The position numbers and the translations under genes are program-made. Below the pieces are notes generated by a model. That model saw nothing but the letters and a program-made list of their open reading frames with translations. It did not search any database and had not been told where the DNA came from. Below, piece by piece: positions 16,461 through 27,654 of a stretch of DNA of 64,000 bases (the stretch's first letter is position 1; each line of letters opens with the position of its first letter). The stretch is from an uncultured Pelagibacteraceae bacterium (GTDB lineage: Bacteria; Pseudomonadota; Alphaproteobacteria; Pelagibacterales; Pelagibacteraceae). The stretch covers positions 1 through 64,000 of the forward strand of contig CACIZB010000005.1 in assembly GCA_902591025.1 (NCBI GenBank), in the 5' to 3' direction.

Positions 16461-19127
16461 TTAATTTTTATTTTTCTTAATTTCAGCTTGGGCCGCTGCC
16501 AATCTTGCAATTGGCACCCTATAAGGTGAACATGATACATAGTTTAAACCTGCTTTCGAACAAAAATTAATACTGTCAGGATCTCCCCCATGTTCTCCGC
16601 AAATACCTAATTTAATTTTTCTATTTTGTTTTTTTCCTTTTTCTACTGCTATTTCCACCAAGTCCTTAACACCATCATCAATAGACACAAAAGGATCTAT
16701 AGTAAAAATTTTATTATCAATATAATCATTTAAAAATTTACCACTATCATCTCTGCTTATACCAAAAGTGGTTTGTGTTAAATCATTTGTCCCAAAACTA
16801 AAAAATTCTGCATGTTTAGCAATATCTTTAGCTTTAATTGCAGCCCTCGGTAATTCTATCATTGTACCAACCAAAAATTCAATTTTTATTTTATTTTCGT
16901 CTTGAACTTTTTTTGCAATATTAATTACTAAATCCTTCATTATTTTGATCTCTGCCTCAGTTGAAACTAGCGGGATCATTATTTCAGGCAAAGCACTTCT
17001 CTGCTTACTCTTTTTAAGATCAATTAAAGCCTCAAAAATTGCCCTACATTGCATTTCATATATTTCTGGAAAAGATATTCCTAATCTACAACCTCTATGA
17101 CCTAACATAGGGTTCTGCTCATGAAGCTCTTCTATTCTTGACTCAACTTCTTTGATATCTGTTCCTACTACATAAGCAACCTCAGAAATTTCTTTTTCTG
17201 ATTTAGGTAAGAATTCATGTAAAGGAGGATCAAGTAACCGCACTGTTACAGGGAGACCTTGCATTATCTTAAATATTTCTATGAAATCTTTCTTCTGATG
17301 AGGTAGAAGCTTCTGCAGAGCTCTTGATCTATCTTCTTGAGTTTTAGATAAAATCATTTCTCTTACAGATAAAATTCTTTCTTCATCAAAGAACATGTGT
17401 TCAGTTCTACAAAGGCCAATCCCTTCAGCACCAAAATCTCTTGCTGTTTGAGTATCCAAAGGTGTTTCAGAATTTGTCCTCACTTTTAATTTTCTGATTT
17501 TATCCGCCCATTCCATTAGTTTTGAAAAATCTCCAGAAATCTCGGGTTTTATTGTTGGAACATTTCCTAAAATAATTCTTCCCGAAGAACCATCTATAGT
17601 AATTACATCTCCTTCTTTAACTTCAGTAGACTGCGTTTTAAAAATTTTCTGATCATAATTTATATCAATTTCACTTGATCCGGAAACACAAGGTCTTCCC
17701 ATACCTCTGGCAACCACCGCTGCATGACTTGTCATGCCGCCTCTTGCTGTCAAAATTCCCTTGGCTGCATGCATGCCTTGAATATCTTCTGGAGATGTTT
17801 CCACTCTTACTAAAATAGTATCTTGCATCATATTATTTAATCTTTCAGCTTCTTCAGAAGTAAAAACTACTTTACCACTAGCGGCACCTGGGGAGGCTGG
17901 GAGACCATTTGCAATTGTTTTTATCGGACTTTTTTCATCTAAAGTTGGATGTAAAAGAGTATCTAGAGAATTTGGATCAATTCTTAGTACAGCCTCTTTT
18001 TTTGAAATTAATTTTTCTTTAACCATATCAACTGCAATTTTAACTGCTGATTTAGAAGTTCTTTTTCCAGAACGTGTTTGCAGAATCCAGAGTTTTTTAT
18101 TTTCCACTGTAAACTCTACATCTTGCATGTCTTTGTAATGTTTTTCTAATTTTTTTAAAATCTTAAAAAGTTCTAAATAAACTTGCGGCATAGACTCTTC
18201 CATAGACATTTCCTTTGCCTTAGCCTCTTTCTTTGCCTTTATAGTTATATATTGTGGAGTTCTAGTTCCTGCTACAACATCCTCTCCTTGGGCATTAATG
18301 AGATATTCTCCATAAATATCATTCAAACCATCTGATGGATTTCGTGTGAAAACAACTCCAGTTGCACAGTCATTACCCATGTTTCCAAACACCATAGACT
18401 GTACATTGACTGCCGTTCCCCACTCTGAAGGTATTTGATTTATTTTTCTATAAACTTTTGCTCTATTGCTTTCCCATGATAAAAATACTGCACTAATTGC
18501 ACCGAGTAATTGTTCATCAACATTTTGAGGAAAATCCTTATTAGTTTTTTCTTTTACAGTTTTTTTAAAATCTTTAATTAAACCATCCCAATCCTGTTCA
18601 TTTAAATCTGTATCTAATAAAACACCTTTTGTTAGCTTATAATTTTCTATCAACTCCTCAAAGTGATAGCTTTCAACACCCATAACCACATTGCCATACA
18701 TTTGAATAAATCTCCTATAACTATCTTTCGCAAACCTTCCATTTTGTGTTTTATTCGCAAGAGCAATAACTGTTTTGTCATTTAAGCCAAGATTAAGAAT
18801 GGTATCCATCATTCCTGGCATTGAAACTCTTGCACCAGATCTGACTGAAAGTAAAAGAGGATTTTTTAGATCACCAAATTTTTTTTTAACATCTTTTTCA
18901 ATTACTTTTAATTCTGTTTTAATTTGTTTTATCAATTTTGAATTCAATTTTTTTTTATCTTTAAAAAAAATTTCACACACTTTTGTTGAAATTGTAAATC
19001 CAGGTGGAACTGGAAGTCCCATTCTTCCCATTTCAGATAAATTGGCGCCTTTGCCACCTAAAAAATTTCGGGGATTTTTAATTTTTTTTGAATCTTTAGA
19101 CGTAAAATTTAAAATTAACTTATTCAT
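16461..19127 (-). CDS. ppdK: Pyruvate, phosphate dikinase
   Basis: Enzyme of 888 aa that interconverts pyruvate, ATP and phosphate with PEP, AMP and pyrophosphate, giving PEP for gluconeogenesis. The N-terminal nucleotide-binding domain has GGKGANLSEM and SVRSGARVSMPGMMDT. The central phosphohistidine domain has GGMTSHAAVVARGMG with the catalytic His near residue 460. The C-terminal PEP/pyruvate barrel has GTNDLTQTT and GICGEHGGDP with its catalytic Cys. The length is normal. The start overlaps the end of glyS by 8 bases. With ppc here it fits a cell relying on organic acids and amino acids rather than on sugar breakdown. Confidence 0.97.
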   Translation of the reverse strand: MNKLILNFTSKDSKKIKNPRNFLGGKGANLSEMGRMGLPVPPGFTISTKVCEIFFKDKKKLNSKLIKQIKTELKVIEKDVKKKFGDLKNPLLLSVRSGARVSMPGMMDTILNLGLNDKTVIALANKTQNGRFAKDSYRRFIQMYGNVVMGVESYHFEELIENYKLTKGVLLDTDLNEQDWDGLIKDFKKTVKEKTNKDFPQNVDEQLLGAISAVFLSWESNRAKVYRKINQIPSEWGTAVNVQSMVFGNMGNDCATGVVFTRNPSDGLNDIYGEYLINAQGEDVVAGTRTPQYITIKAKKEAKAKEMSMEESMPQVYLELFKILKKLEKHYKDMQDVEFTVENKKLWILQTRSGKRTSKSAVKIAVDMVKEKLISKKEAVLRIDPNSLDTLLHPTLDEKSPIKTIANGLPASPGAASGKVVFTSEEAERLNNMMQDTILVRVETSPEDIQGMHAAKGILTARGGMTSHAAVVARGMGRPCVSGSSEIDINYDQKIFKTQSTEVKEGDVITIDGSSGRIILGNVPTIKPEISGDFSKLMEWADKIRKLKVRTNSETPLDTQTARDFGAEGIGLCRTEHMFFDEERILSVREMILSKTQEDRSRALQKLLPHQKKDFIEIFKIMQGLPVTVRLLDPPLHEFLPKSEKEISEVAYVVGTDIKEVESRIEELHEQNPMLGHRGCRLGISFPEIYEMQCRAIFEALIDLKKSKQRSALPEIMIPLVSTEAEIKIMKDLVINIAKKVQDENKIKIEFLVGTMIELPRAAIKAKDIAKHAEFFSFGTNDLTQTTFGISRDDSGKFLNDYIDNKIFTIDPFVSIDDGVKDLVEIAVEKGKKQNRKIKLGICGEHGGDPDSINFCSKAGLNYVSCSPYRVPIARLAAAQAEIKKNKN

Positions 19128-21192
19128 TATTAGCCTTTAAAAATTGAAAATTTATATAATTTTGGAAGGTTTTACATAACATATTTATAAGTTCCAAACG
19201 GTTTTTTCTTAAACTTTCATCATCCTCATTAACTTTTACATTATCAAAAAATTCAAAAACTTCTTTTTTAACTTCAGCTAAAATTAATAATGATTTCTCA
19301 AAGTTTTCATCACTGTTTACAGTAGAATAATATTTTTTAATATCATTGATTTTTTTGTATAAATTTTTTTCAAATTCACTTTTAAAAATACCAGGATCAG
19401 TTGTATCATTTATCTTAATTTCATTATTTTTCATTTCGTGATCCAAAATGTTAGAGGCTCTTTTGTAACTAGAATTAATGTCAATACCAATTTGACTATT
19501 AATTATCTTATTAAGACATTTTGCTTTTTCAAAAGATGTAAATAATTTGTTTAATGAAAATGATGATAAAGTAGCTTCGATTATATCGAGACGTATCTCT
19601 TTCTCCCTAAGATAATATCTAAATCTATCTTTTAAAAAATCATTTAAGTCTTTTTGTAAATTTTGATTATCAAGATTGTATCCTTGATCTTCAAATAAAC
19701 GCGAGGAATAATTTAAAAGGTCATTTATTTTTAAATTTTTTTTATTTTCTATAATGGTTCTTATTATGCCTAACGCAATCCTTCTTAATGCTAATGGATC
19801 TTTTGAACTTGTGGGTTTTTCGTTTATACCAAAAAAACCAACTAAGGTATCAATCTTATCTGTAATTGATAACGCAACACTAAATGGTTTTTTTGGAACC
19901 ACTGAATTAAAACCAATTGGCAAATACTGTTGAGAAATAGCTAAAGAAATATCTTTATCAAACCCTTGATGTTCAGAAAAATATCCTCCCATAAGTCCTT
20001 GAAGTTCAGGAAATTCACCAACAAGATCAGAAGTAAGATCAGTTTTACAAATTGATGCTGACAATTCTACTTTTTCTTTACTGATCAACAATTCATCTGA
20101 AATCATTCCACCAATTTTTCTCATTCGTTGAACTTTGTCAAAATAAGATCCAAGTCCATTATAAAAATTCATTGATTTTAATTTTGACACCTTTTTAACT
20201 AAATTTTGAGTTTTATCTTTATTCCAAAAGAATTCTGCATCACTTAATCTTGCATCAACTACTCTTTCATTGCCAATTTTAATAAGTCCTTTTTGATCCT
20301 TTTTATTTGTTACAATTAAAAATTCATTCGTAATTTCATCTTTATTATTAAATGTTGGAAAATATTTTTGATGAGACTCCATAGTTAAGATCAAAATTTC
20401 TTTAGGAACTGATAAAAATTTGCTATCGAACTTGCATAATAAAACATTTGGGTTATCTACTAAATCTATCACCTCATCCATTAATTTGCGATTTTCATGA
20501 ATTTTTAACCCTTTTTTTCTAAGTATTTTTGAAAAAGATTTGTTAATTATTTTTGATCTTTTATTCTGATTAATAATAACTCCGTTATTTTCAAAAAATT
20601 TTTCATAATTCCTAAAATTATCAAAAGTTTTTTTTTTATCTTCAAAATCTTGATCTAAAAAAGTCTGGTTGGAGGAAACTAGATGATGAAATTTAAAACT
20701 TATAATTTTTTTTTCAAATATTGACAAGATTGATTTTAATGGTCTTCCCCAATTTAAATCAAACTCGCCCCATTTCATTGATTTTTTCCATTGATAGTTA
20801 CTTAAAATTTTTGGAATGAATTCAGTAAGTAAATCATGAGTTTTAAGTGAGGTTGCCTCGGTTTTGTAAAAATAAAATTCATCTTTTTCAGTTTTCTTTT
20901 TAAACAGATTCTTTTTATCAATTTTATTTGATCTCAAGAAACCCTCTAGTGCTTGATTGGGAGCACTAGTTTTAGGGCCTCTTATCTCTTTAGATTTTAT
21001 TTTTATTTGCTTATCTAACCCCTCAAAAACTACAACTAATCTGTTTGGAGTTGAAAAAGAAAAGTTTTTTTTTGAATTAATTGATTTTTCCTCAAATAAA
21101 TTTTTAAAATCTTCAAAAATTTTTTCTCTTAAATTTTTCTGTAATCCAGCAGGAATTTCTTCACTAAATAACTCTAAAAAAAATTCTGACAT
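19120..21192 (-). CDS. glyS: Glycyl-tRNA synthetase beta subunit
   Basis: Beta chain of the bacterial alpha2beta2 glycyl-tRNA synthetase, 690 aa, in line with the family. The N terminus FFLELFSEEIPAG is the usual opening. The internal signatures MKWGEFDLNWGRP, LVDNPNVLL and FPELQGLMGGYFSEHQG (an HD-like region) are present, and the C-terminal anticodon-related helical part follows. The gene lies one base after glyQ, the standard order. Lysine and asparagine are heavily used, as expected of this genome. Confidence 0.96.
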   Translation of the reverse strand: MSEFFLELFSEEIPAGLQKNLREKIFEDFKNLFEEKSINSKKNFSFSTPNRLVVVFEGLDKQIKIKSKEIRGPKTSAPNQALEGFLRSNKIDKKNLFKKKTEKDEFYFYKTEATSLKTHDLLTEFIPKILSNYQWKKSMKWGEFDLNWGRPLKSILSIFEKKIISFKFHHLVSSNQTFLDQDFEDKKKTFDNFRNYEKFFENNGVIINQNKRSKIINKSFSKILRKKGLKIHENRKLMDEVIDLVDNPNVLLCKFDSKFLSVPKEILILTMESHQKYFPTFNNKDEITNEFLIVTNKKDQKGLIKIGNERVVDARLSDAEFFWNKDKTQNLVKKVSKLKSMNFYNGLGSYFDKVQRMRKIGGMISDELLISKEKVELSASICKTDLTSDLVGEFPELQGLMGGYFSEHQGFDKDISLAISQQYLPIGFNSVVPKKPFSVALSITDKIDTLVGFFGINEKPTSSKDPLALRRIALGIIRTIIENKKNLKINDLLNYSSRLFEDQGYNLDNQNLQKDLNDFLKDRFRYYLREKEIRLDIIEATLSSFSLNKLFTSFEKAKCLNKIINSQIGIDINSSYKRASNILDHEMKNNEIKINDTTDPGIFKSEFEKNLYKKINDIKKYYSTVNSDENFEKSLLILAEVKKEVFEFFDNVKVNEDDESLRKNRLELINMLCKTFQNYINFQFLKANNE

Positions 21193-21193
21193 T

Positions 21194-22075
21194 TTATGTT
21201 TGCGATTCTACCCAAATTGCAGCAGCTTGTTTTGTGATTTCTCTTATTCGACTAATATATTCTGCTCTTTGAGCAACACTAATAGCTCCACGAGCATCTA
21301 ATACATTAAATATATGGCTTGCTTTCAAGCATTGATCGTATGCAGGTAAAGATATTTTTTTTTCAACTAATAATTTTGCTTCACTTTCATGCATATCAAA
21401 TATCTTAAATAAATTTTCCGTATTAGCGTATTCAAAGTTATAAGCTGAGAATTCTTTTTCTGATTGATGATAAACTTCTCTATACTCAATACCTTCATCA
21501 TTCCAAACTAAATCATAAACGTTATTTTTTTGTTGGGTAAACATGCAAATTCTCTCAAGACCGTAAGTTATCTCCACTGACACTGGTTTACATTCAAAAC
21601 CTGCCATTTGTTGAAAATATGTAAATTGAGATATTTCCATTCCATCACACCATACTTCCCATCCAAGACCTGCAGCTCCTAAAGTTGGGCTTTCCCAATC
21701 ATCTTCAACAAATCTAATATCGTGATCTTTATAATTAATTCCTATTACAGACAAACTATTTAAATAAAGTTTTTTAATATTTAGTGGGGATGGTTTTATA
21801 ATAACTTGAAATTGATAATAATGCTGAAGTCTATTTGGGTTATCTCCATATCTTCCATCTGTAGGTCTTCGTGAAGGTTGGACGTAGGCTGCTTTCCAAG
21901 GCTTAGGTCCAAGTGATCTTAAAGTAGTAGCTGGGTGAAATGTTCCAGCTCCAACTTCCATATCATAAGGTTGCAAAATTATACAGCCATTTTTACTCCA
22001 AAATTTTTGGAGATTAATAATCGTATCTTGAAAAGTTTGAAATTTTATTTTGTTTTTATTTTTTTTAGAGGCCAT
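21194..22075 (-). CDS. glyQ: Glycyl-tRNA synthetase alpha subunit
   Basis: Catalytic class II chain, 293 aa. It opens with [34 protein letters not shown] in two adjacent conserved parts, then has [21 protein letters not shown] in the catalytic domain and [24 protein letters not shown] in two further pieces; these are nearly universal in GlyQ. It overlaps the end of the S49 protease gene upstream by 11 bases and is followed after one base by glyS, so all three, with ppdK, may share a transcript. Function: charging tRNA-Gly. Confidence 0.94.
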   Translation of the reverse strand: MASKKNKNKIKFQTFQDTIINLQKFWSKNGCIILQPYDMEVGAGTFHPATTLRSLGPKPWKAAYVQPSRRPTDGRYGDNPNRLQHYYQFQVIIKPSPLNIKKLYLNSLSVIGINYKDHDIRFVEDDWESPTLGAAGLGWEVWCDGMEISQFTYFQQMAGFECKPVSVEITYGLERICMFTQQKNNVYDLVWNDEGIEYREVYHQSEKEFSAYNFEYANTENLFKIFDMHESEAKLLVEKKISLPAYDQCLKASHIFNVLDARGAISVAQRAEYISRIREITKQAAAIWVESQT

Positions 22076-22871
22076 ATTTTTGCCAAACTGATTTTTCCTC
22101 TAATATATTTGTTAATTGATCGACATGATTATTTGAAGATGATAATTTTTTACTTAGCCAACTTTTTGATTTTTCAAATTTTTTAATAACAACATCTTCT
22201 CCAAATTTTTCTCTTAATATCTGATTTGCATTTCCAATCTCATCTATCAAACCAAGATCTTTAGCTTTTCTACCTGACCAAAATTCACCTGAAAATAATT
22301 CAACCTCAGATTTTTTAAGTTTTGATGATCTACTTTTTTCGACCACCTCAATGAAATCTTTATGTAAATCTAGTTGAATATTTTTTAGTCTTTCGATGTC
22401 CTCCTTTTTTTCATCTTGAAACGGGTCTAATGTACTTTTATTTTTCCCAGCAGTATGCACCCTTCTTTCAACACCTATCTTTTTAATCAATTCCGTAAAA
22501 CCAAAAGAAGAGTAAATCACTCCTATTGAACCTATGATAGAACTTGAGTTTGCATAAATTTCATCACCGGCACATGCTATTAGATATCCACCTGAGGCTG
22601 CTACATCTTCAGCAAAAACCATCACTTTTTTTTTATTTTTTTTCGCCTGTTGTCTAATTAGGCTATAAATTAAATGTGATTGTACAGGTGAACCTCCGGG
22701 AGAGTTTATTGTAATAGCAACACATGGTGCTTTTTTAACTGAGAAAGCTTTTGAAATAATCTCTTCTTGACCAGAAAAATCTATGCCTTGTTTAAATTTA
22801 CCAACATTTCCAATTACACCACTTAGCTTTATATGTGGAATAATTTTTTTTTTTTTAAAAAAAGGTAACAT
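22065..22871 (-). CDS. S49 family (SppA-like) serine protease
   Basis: Probable membrane-associated signal-peptide or membrane-protein peptidase of 268 aa, the short single-domain form. The catalytic Ser/Lys pair is visible: S93 in AASGGYLIA and K145 in [23 protein letters not shown] and the [16 protein letters not shown] stretch are family marks. There is no clear transmembrane helix at the N terminus, only a lysine-rich stretch, so location is uncertain. SohB is also a relative. Its upstream gap of 113 bases is shared divergently with ispB. Confidence 0.88.
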   Translation of the reverse strand: MLPFFKKKKIIPHIKLSGVIGNVGKFKQGIDFSGQEEIISKAFSVKKAPCVAITINSPGGSPVQSHLIYSLIRQQAKKNKKKVMVFAEDVAASGGYLIACAGDEIYANSSSIIGSIGVIYSSFGFTELIKKIGVERRVHTAGKNKSTLDPFQDEKKEDIERLKNIQLDLHKDFIEVVEKSRSSKLKKSEVELFSGEFWSGRKAKDLGLIDEIGNANQILREKFGEDVVIKKFEKSKSWLSKKLSSSNNHVDQLTNILEEKSVWQKYGL

Positions 22872-22984
22872 ATTTAATATTTATAGAATTTTTTTGTGAA
22901 TATAAAGACACCTTATAATTGAAGATTCAGGTGCGTCAATTGATAAGTATGAAAAGCAACCTATTGTACTAATTTGCTCAAGAA

Positions 22985-23998
22985 ATGGGAAGTGTCATTC
23001 AATTAAAAAACAAAATTAATAATTCATATTTTCAACTTAAAAATTCAGTTGAAGATAAATTAATGTTAGTTGAAGAAAAAATAAAGTCTAAATTAGAGAG
23101 CAATGTCGACTTGGTTCAGAAAATGACAAGTTACCATCTTGATACGGGTGGAAAAAGATTAAGGGCCTTACTAACTCTAGGTTCTGCAAAATTATGTGGA
23201 TATGCAAAAGGAACAAGAGACATAAATTTAGCTGCTTGTGTAGAACTTATCCACTCAGCAACTTTAATGCATGATGATGTGATTGATAATGGATCTATCA
23301 GGAGAGGTAGAAAAACATTAAACAAAGTTTGGGATAATCATTCTTCGGTTTTAGTTGGAGATTATTTACTAAGCAGGTGTTTTGAAATGATGGTAGATGA
23401 TGGAAATATTGAAGTCTTAAAATTATTATCTTCAACTTCATCTAAGATTGCACAAGGTGAGGTTCTTCAGTTACAACATAAAGGTGAGGTAGATATGTTG
23501 GAAGAAACTTATTTAAGAATAATCTCTGCAAAAACTGCTGAATTATTTGCGGCAGCCACCAAGGTTGGTGCAATTTTGTCAGACGTGACAACAAAGGAAA
23601 AGGAAGCCTTAGAATTTTATGGAAGAAATTTAGGTTTAACCTTCCAAATAGCAGATGATACTTTAGATTATAATTCTGAGACAAAATTATTTGGAAAAAT
23701 AATTGGAAAAGATTTTTACGAAGGCAAAATTACTCTTCCAATAATTTTGCTATTTCAAAAAGCAAATTTAAAAGAAAAAGAAAACCTTAAAGGTATTTTT
23801 TTAAAATACAGTAGAAATGAAAAAGATTTTAATTTTACATTATCTTTAATCAAACAGTATGAAATTATTAGAGAATGTTATCAAAAAGCAAATCATTACA
23901 TAAATTTAGCGTCAAACTCATTATCAATATTTAAAAATTGTAATGAAAGAAATATTCTTGAAAATTTAACTTCATTTAGTTTGTCTAGAGATTTTTAG
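22985..23998 (+). CDS. ispB: Long-chain polyprenyl diphosphate synthase (octaprenyl-type)
   Basis: Prenyltransferase of 337 aa that extends farnesyl diphosphate for the ubiquinone side chain. The first aspartate-rich motif MHDDVIDNGSIRRG (DDxxD) is at about residues 98-111 and the second, ADDTLDY, near 222. GGKRLRALL is the isopentenyl diphosphate site. The residues before the first motif are small (AT), consistent with a long product, which is inference. The gene converges with pdxH, overlapping by 4 bases. IspA lies elsewhere in the window, so both the short- and long-chain synthases are present. Confidence 0.9.
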   Translation: MGSVIQLKNKINNSYFQLKNSVEDKLMLVEEKIKSKLESNVDLVQKMTSYHLDTGGKRLRALLTLGSAKLCGYAKGTRDINLAACVELIHSATLMHDDVIDNGSIRRGRKTLNKVWDNHSSVLVGDYLLSRCFEMMVDDGNIEVLKLLSSTSSKIAQGEVLQLQHKGEVDMLEETYLRIISAKTAELFAAATKVGAILSDVTTKEKEALEFYGRNLGLTFQIADDTLDYNSETKLFGKIIGKDFYEGKITLPIILLFQKANLKEKENLKGIFLKYSRNEKDFNFTLSLIKQYEIIRECYQKANHYINLASNSLSIFKNCNERNILENLTSFSLSRDF

Positions 23999-24621
23999 GG
24001 GCTTAGAAGACTTTTTATCCAACTACCGCTTTTATCAAGAGAGTACTTTAATCTTTCATGGATTCTATTATCTCCATCTAACCAAAATTCAATTGTTGAA
24101 GGTGTTAAATTCCAGCCAGACCAATGGCTTGGTCTTGGTACATTATCTTTATCATTATATTTTTTTTTATAATTCTCTATTGCATCTAAAAGTTCACCTC
24201 TATTTTTGAGAATACTACTTTGTTTTGAGGCCCATGCACCTATTCTGCTATCATATGCTCTAGAGTTATAATACTCGTTAGCAGTTTGATCATCTACTTG
24301 TATCAATGTTCCAACTATTCTTACTTGTCTAAGTAAACTTTTCCAATGAAAACACATTGTAGCATTTGGGTTTTCTTTTATTTCATTTCCTTTCTGGCTA
24401 TTTAAATTTGTATAAAAAACAAATCCCTTTTCACTATGTCCTTTCAGTAAAACCATTCTTACAGAGGGAATACCCTGTTTGTTTGCGGTCCCAAGTGCTA
24501 GAGCATTTGGATCATTAATTTCTTTTTTTTTAGCCTCATCAAACCATTTTTGAAATAGTTCAAATGGGTTATCTAGATCTAAGAAGCATTTATTAAGCCC
24601 TAATGAGTTTTTTTGATTCAT
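23995..24621 (-). CDS. pdxH: Pyridoxamine 5'-phosphate oxidase
   Basis: FMN enzyme of 208 aa that oxidises pyridoxine or pyridoxamine phosphate to pyridoxal phosphate. Family motifs: NALALGTANKQGIPSVRMVLLKG (FMN site, here in part), FYTNLNSQKGNEI, the RQVRIVG strand, and the C-terminal signature with WSGWNLTPSTIEFWLDGDNRIHER in two pieces, ending in the usual SP. Length is normal. It is divergent from aroC over 33 bases. Confidence 0.95.
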   Translation of the reverse strand: MNQKNSLGLNKCFLDLDNPFELFQKWFDEAKKKEINDPNALALGTANKQGIPSVRMVLLKGHSEKGFVFYTNLNSQKGNEIKENPNATMCFHWKSLLRQVRIVGTLIQVDDQTANEYYNSRAYDSRIGAWASKQSSILKNRGELLDAIENYKKKYNDKDNVPRPSHWSGWNLTPSTIEFWLDGDNRIHERLKYSLDKSGSWIKSLLSP

Positions 24622-24654
24622 AATTTAAACAAAATAATCTATACAATATAAATA

Positions 24655-25737
24655 ATGTCATTTAATACTTTTGGAAAGACTTTTCGATTCACAACTTGGG
24701 GGGAGTCCCATGGTCCAGCTATTGGGTGTATTATTGATGGATGTCCGCCATTAATAACATTAAAAGAAGACGATATTCAAAAAGAATTAAATAAACGAAA
24801 ACCTGGACAGTCTAAATTTACTACTCAAAGGAAGGAAAGTGATAAGGTTCAAATTCTTTCAGGAGTTTTTGAGGGAAAAACGACAGGCACACCAATATCA
24901 TTAATAATTTACAACGAAGATATGCGTTCAAAGGATTATAATGATATTAAAGATAAATTTAGACCAGGACATGCTGATTTCACTTATTTTAAGAAATATG
25001 GAATAAGAGACTACAGAGGTGGTGGTAGATCATCTGCCAGAGAAACAGCCGCAAGAGTTGCAGCGGGCGCAGTGGCGAAAAAAGTTTTAGAAAATAAATT
25101 AGGAAAAAAATTTAAAATCTCTGGAGCAGTAACCCAACTCGGAATATTAGGATGCGATACCAACAAATGGGATGATAAGGTAATTTCTAAAAACCAATTT
25201 TTTTGCCCAGATAAATCAATGTTAGAAATTTGGGAAAAATACTTATTAAGTATTAGAAAAGCTGGATCGTCGTGTGGAGCGATAATCGAAGTAAGAGCAA
25301 ATGGTATTCCCGCTGGATTAGGTGCACCTATATACTCAAAACTAGACGCCGACATAGCATCAGCTATGATGAGTATAAATGCTGTAAAAGGAGTTAATAT
25401 TGGCTCGGGCATGAACTCAGCACAATTGTCAGGTGAGGAAAATTCAGATGAAATTTCTCAAAATAAAAAAAAAACAAAGTTTAAATCTAATAATGCTGGA
25501 GGTATTCTAGGGGGCATTTCTTCAGGTCAAGAAATAATTGTTTCTTTTGCCGTAAAGCCAACCTCTTCAATTTTAAAAAGTAGAAAAACAATTAATAAGT
25601 TTGGAAAGAATACAAATATATCAGTAAAAGGTAGACATGATCCATGCGTGGGTATTAGAGCTGTGCCGGTAGGTGAAGCTATGTTATCGTGTGTTTTACT
25701 TGATCATTACCTCCTACATAAAGCTCAGTGTGGTTAA
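24655..25737 (+). CDS. aroC: Chorismate synthase
   Basis: Reduced-flavin-dependent enzyme of 360 aa that makes chorismate from EPSP, the last step of the shikimate pathway. The first signature [17 protein letters not shown] is at residues 16-32, the second ([19 protein letters not shown]) at about 121-139, and the third, [17 protein letters not shown], is near the C terminus. Length and start are standard. Convergent with dxs with only 3 bases between. Confidence 0.97.
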   Translation: MSFNTFGKTFRFTTWGESHGPAIGCIIDGCPPLITLKEDDIQKELNKRKPGQSKFTTQRKESDKVQILSGVFEGKTTGTPISLIIYNEDMRSKDYNDIKDKFRPGHADFTYFKKYGIRDYRGGGRSSARETAARVAAGAVAKKVLENKLGKKFKISGAVTQLGILGCDTNKWDDKVISKNQFFCPDKSMLEIWEKYLLSIRKAGSSCGAIIEVRANGIPAGLGAPIYSKLDADIASAMMSINAVKGVNIGSGMNSAQLSGEENSDEISQNKKKTKFKSNNAGGILGGISSGQEIIVSFAVKPTSSILKSRKTINKFGKNTNISVKGRHDPCVGIRAVPVGEAMLSCVLLDHYLLHKAQCG

Positions 25738-25740
25738 TTC

Positions 25741-27654
25741 TTAATTTTGTTTTTTCAAAACTATATTAGAATTTAATAAATTTAAAACTTTCTCCTCAAT
25801 TGAAACTGAGTCTAGATTTGCCACTTTATACATTTTTTCTGGAGTATCTTGGTCAATAAAAATATCTGGTAAAGTTAATGATCTAAATTTTAAATTAGAG
25901 TCCATTAAACCTTTTTTTGTCAAAAAATTTACCACATGAGATCCAAATCCACCGATTGAACCCTCCTCGATAGTCATAATTGCTTCATGAGTTGTAGCTA
26001 ATTGCCAAATGAGATTTTCATCTAAAGGTTTTGCAAATCTGGCATCAACAACTGTTATTGGTACACCTTTTTTTAATAAATTCTCTGCAGCCTTCAACGT
26101 TTCATTTAATCTTGCTCCAAAATTTAGAATTGCTAATTTTTTTCCCTCTTTGATAATTTTTGATTTTCCAATCTCAATTTTTTCATTTAATGAGGGTAAA
26201 ATTGAACCTAATCCTGTGCCTCTTGGATATCTAAATGCGCAAGGCCTATCATTAATCTCAGTTGAGGTATTTATCATTCTTACAAGCTCAGCTTCGTCAC
26301 TTGCCGCCATAACAATAAAGTTTGGTAAAGTAGTTAAATATGTTGTATCGAAACTCCCAGCGTGTGTTGGTCCATCAGCACCAACAAGTCCTGCTCTATC
26401 AATTGCAAATCTAACAGGTAAGCTTTGAATTGCTACGTCATGAACTACTTGATCGTAAGCTCTTTGAAGAAAAGTGGAATAGATAGCCGCATAGGGTTTA
26501 AAATTTTCAGTAGCTAAACCTGCAGCAAATGTAACTGCATGTTGCTCTGCAATCCCAACATCAAAAGTCCTATCTGGAAACTCTTTGCGAAAAATATCAA
26601 GACCAGTACCATCAGGCATTGCAGCTGTAATAGCTATAATTTTACTGTCCTTTTTAGCGTGCTGAATTAAGGTATTTGCGAAAACCTTTGTGTATGTGGG
26701 TAATTTACTTGTGTTTTTTTGTTGTTCACCAGTTTTGACATTAAATTTTGATACTCCATGATAATTGTCTTTTGCTTCCTCTGCAAAAGTATAACCTTTA
26801 CCTTTTTTTGTTTTGATATGTATTAAAATTGGTCCCTCGTGCTTAGAATCCTTAGCGTTTTTTAAAATAGGAATTAGTGAATTTAAATCATGACCGTCTA
26901 TAGGACCAATGTAATAAAATCCAAGTGAACTAAATAAAGTTCCACCTGTAACAGCTGACCTAAGAAGATCTTCTGCTTTGCCTGCCTTCGCACTAAATCT
27001 TTTTGAAAAAGCTGACATAATTAATTTTAAAGTTTCTCTTAAACTAAAATAAATCCTACCTGAAAAAATTTTTGCTAAATAAGTACTCATTGCTCCTACT
27101 GGTCTAGCAATTGACATATCATTATCATTTAAAATTACGATCATCTTAGTTTTTGAGGCACCAGCATTATTCATGGCTTCATATGCCATCCCTGCACTGA
27201 TTGCACCGTCACCAATTACTGCAATTACATTATCTGACTTATTAGATAATTTGTTTGCCTCAGCTATACCTAGAGCTGATGAAATAGATGTTGAACTGTG
27301 TGCAGCACCAAAAGTATCATATTCACTTTCTGACCTTTTTGTGAATCCTGAAAGACCATTTCCTTGTCTAAGAGTTCTTATTCTGTCTTTTCTACCAGTT
27401 AAAATTTTATGTGGATAACACTGATGGCCTACATCCCAAATTAACTTATCATTTGGTGTATTAAAAATATAATGTAAAGCAACAGTTAATTCTACGACAC
27501 CAAGACTTGCCCCTAGATGACCACCGGTCACTGAAACAGCATCAATCATTTCTTCTCTTAATTCATCTGCAACTTTTTGTAATTTTGACTCAGGTATTTT
27601 CCTTAAATCTGATGGAAAATTAATTTCGTTTAAAAGTTCAAATTTTTTTTTCAT
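25741..27654 (-). CDS. dxs: 1-deoxy-D-xylulose-5-phosphate synthase
   Basis: Thiamine-diphosphate enzyme of 637 aa starting the MEP isoprenoid pathway from pyruvate and glyceraldehyde 3-phosphate. ThDP/Mg site [20 protein letters not shown] is near residue 145; the [15 protein letters not shown] motif precedes it; the catalytic glutamate is in [16 protein letters not shown] near residue 365. The C-terminal transketolase domain is complete. It starts 4 bases inside the end of ispA (ATGA overlap), and xseB is just upstream; the xseB-ispA-dxs order is widely conserved in proteobacteria. Confidence 0.97.
   Translation of the reverse strand: MKKKFELLNEINFPSDLRKIPESKLQKVADELREEMIDAVSVTGGHLGASLGVVELTVALHYIFNTPNDKLIWDVGHQCYPHKILTGRKDRIRTLRQGNGLSGFTKRSESEYDTFGAAHSSTSISSALGIAEANKLSNKSDNVIAVIGDGAISAGMAYEAMNNAGASKTKMIVILNDNDMSIARPVGAMSTYLAKIFSGRIYFSLRETLKLIMSAFSKRFSAKAGKAEDLLRSAVTGGTLFSSLGFYYIGPIDGHDLNSLIPILKNAKDSKHEGPILIHIKTKKGKGYTFAEEAKDNYHGVSKFNVKTGEQQKNTSKLPTYTKVFANTLIQHAKKDSKIIAITAAMPDGTGLDIFRKEFPDRTFDVGIAEQHAVTFAAGLATENFKPYAAIYSTFLQRAYDQVVHDVAIQSLPVRFAIDRAGLVGADGPTHAGSFDTTYLTTLPNFIVMAASDEAELVRMINTSTEINDRPCAFRYPRGTGLGSILPSLNEKIEIGKSKIIKEGKKLAILNFGARLNETLKAAENLLKKGVPITVVDARFAKPLDENLIWQLATTHEAIMTIEEGSIGGFGSHVVNFLTKKGLMDSNLKFRSLTLPDIFIDQDTPEKMYKVANLDSVSIEEKVLNLLNSNIVLKKQN

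Noticed and set aside
22872-22984. Possible small gene or RNA in the gap between the S49 protease and ispB
   Set aside because: Only a 7-codon ORF and no stable fold were seen; the gap is taken as two divergent promoters.
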